From Betaproteobacteria bacterium (GTDB lineage Bacteria > Pseudomonadota > Gammaproteobacteria > Burkholderiales > UBA9220): DNA of 5,923 nt. Shown piece by piece: positions 5,880-5,923 of this stretch. Positions within the stretch are counted from its first letter, which is position 1. The number at the start of each line of letters is the position of its first letter. The position numbers were made by a program, and so were the translations under genes. Below the pieces are notes generated by a model. That model was not told the origin of the DNA and did not search any database. It saw only the letters and a program-made list of their open reading frames with translations. Where the stretch lies: NCBI GenBank assembly GCA_003519965.1, contig DOVS01000090.1, positions 1 through 5,923 of the forward strand. The letters run 5' to 3'.

Positions 5880-5923
5880 CGCGCCGGCGTTTCTTGTTTC
5901 ACCACCCATTTCCTGTGACAATC

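Noticed and set aside
5866..5900. Possible terminator after murU (CGCCGGCG followed by TTTCTTG)
   Set aside because: The palindrome at 5882-5889 has no loop and the wider GGCG/CGCC pairing is only 4 bp; the T stretch is interrupted. Nothing convincing in the final 44 bases.
1..5923. Mobile elements, tRNA/rRNA genes, CRISPR arrays, toxin-antitoxin or defence genes
   Set aside because: No terminal repeats, transposase motifs, cloverleaf-like sequence or spaced direct repeats; nearly all bases belong to five conserved housekeeping genes.

Overview
The window looks like chromosomal core sequence from a GC-rich, non-enteric gammaproteobacterium. Two things point there. The gene order pdxA-surA-lptD, divergent from amgK-murU, is the arrangement I recall from Pseudomonas and relatives. 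The AmgK/MurU cell-wall recycling pair is absent from E. coli-type enterics. I cannot fix the genus: LptD carries a long Pro/Ala-rich segment and a reduced cysteine set that do not match E. coli.

Layout. Minus strand, from 4127 leftward: lptD (outer-membrane LPS translocon barrel), then after 6 nt surA (periplasmic chaperone for outer-membrane barrels, LptD being a classical client), then after 14 nt the first 102 codons of pdxA (pyridoxal phosphate synthesis), which runs off the left edge. Plus strand, from 4186 rightward: amgK (sugar-1-kinase for MurNAc/GlcNAc) and murU (MurNAc-1-phosphate uridylyltransferase), overlapping by one base (TAATG). The two blocks share a 58-bp AT-rich divergent control region (4128-4185). 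The last 44 bases after murU show no feature.

How the genes work together. Both units serve the envelope. LptD inserts LPS in the outer membrane and SurA helps LptD and other barrels fold. AmgK and MurU turn recycled MurNAc into UDP-MurNAc, bypassing MurA, the fosfomycin target. All five genes look intact within the window, with no frameshift, mobile element, RNA gene or CRISPR array.

Novelty. I found no undescribed system. The points worth a second look are small: the Pro/Ala linker in LptD, its two-cysteine design, three helically spaced TAAA(A/T)TCG-like repeats in the divergent promoter, an ATGTGA start-stop on the amgK start, homopolymer runs in surA and lptD, and a strong hairpin within lptD.
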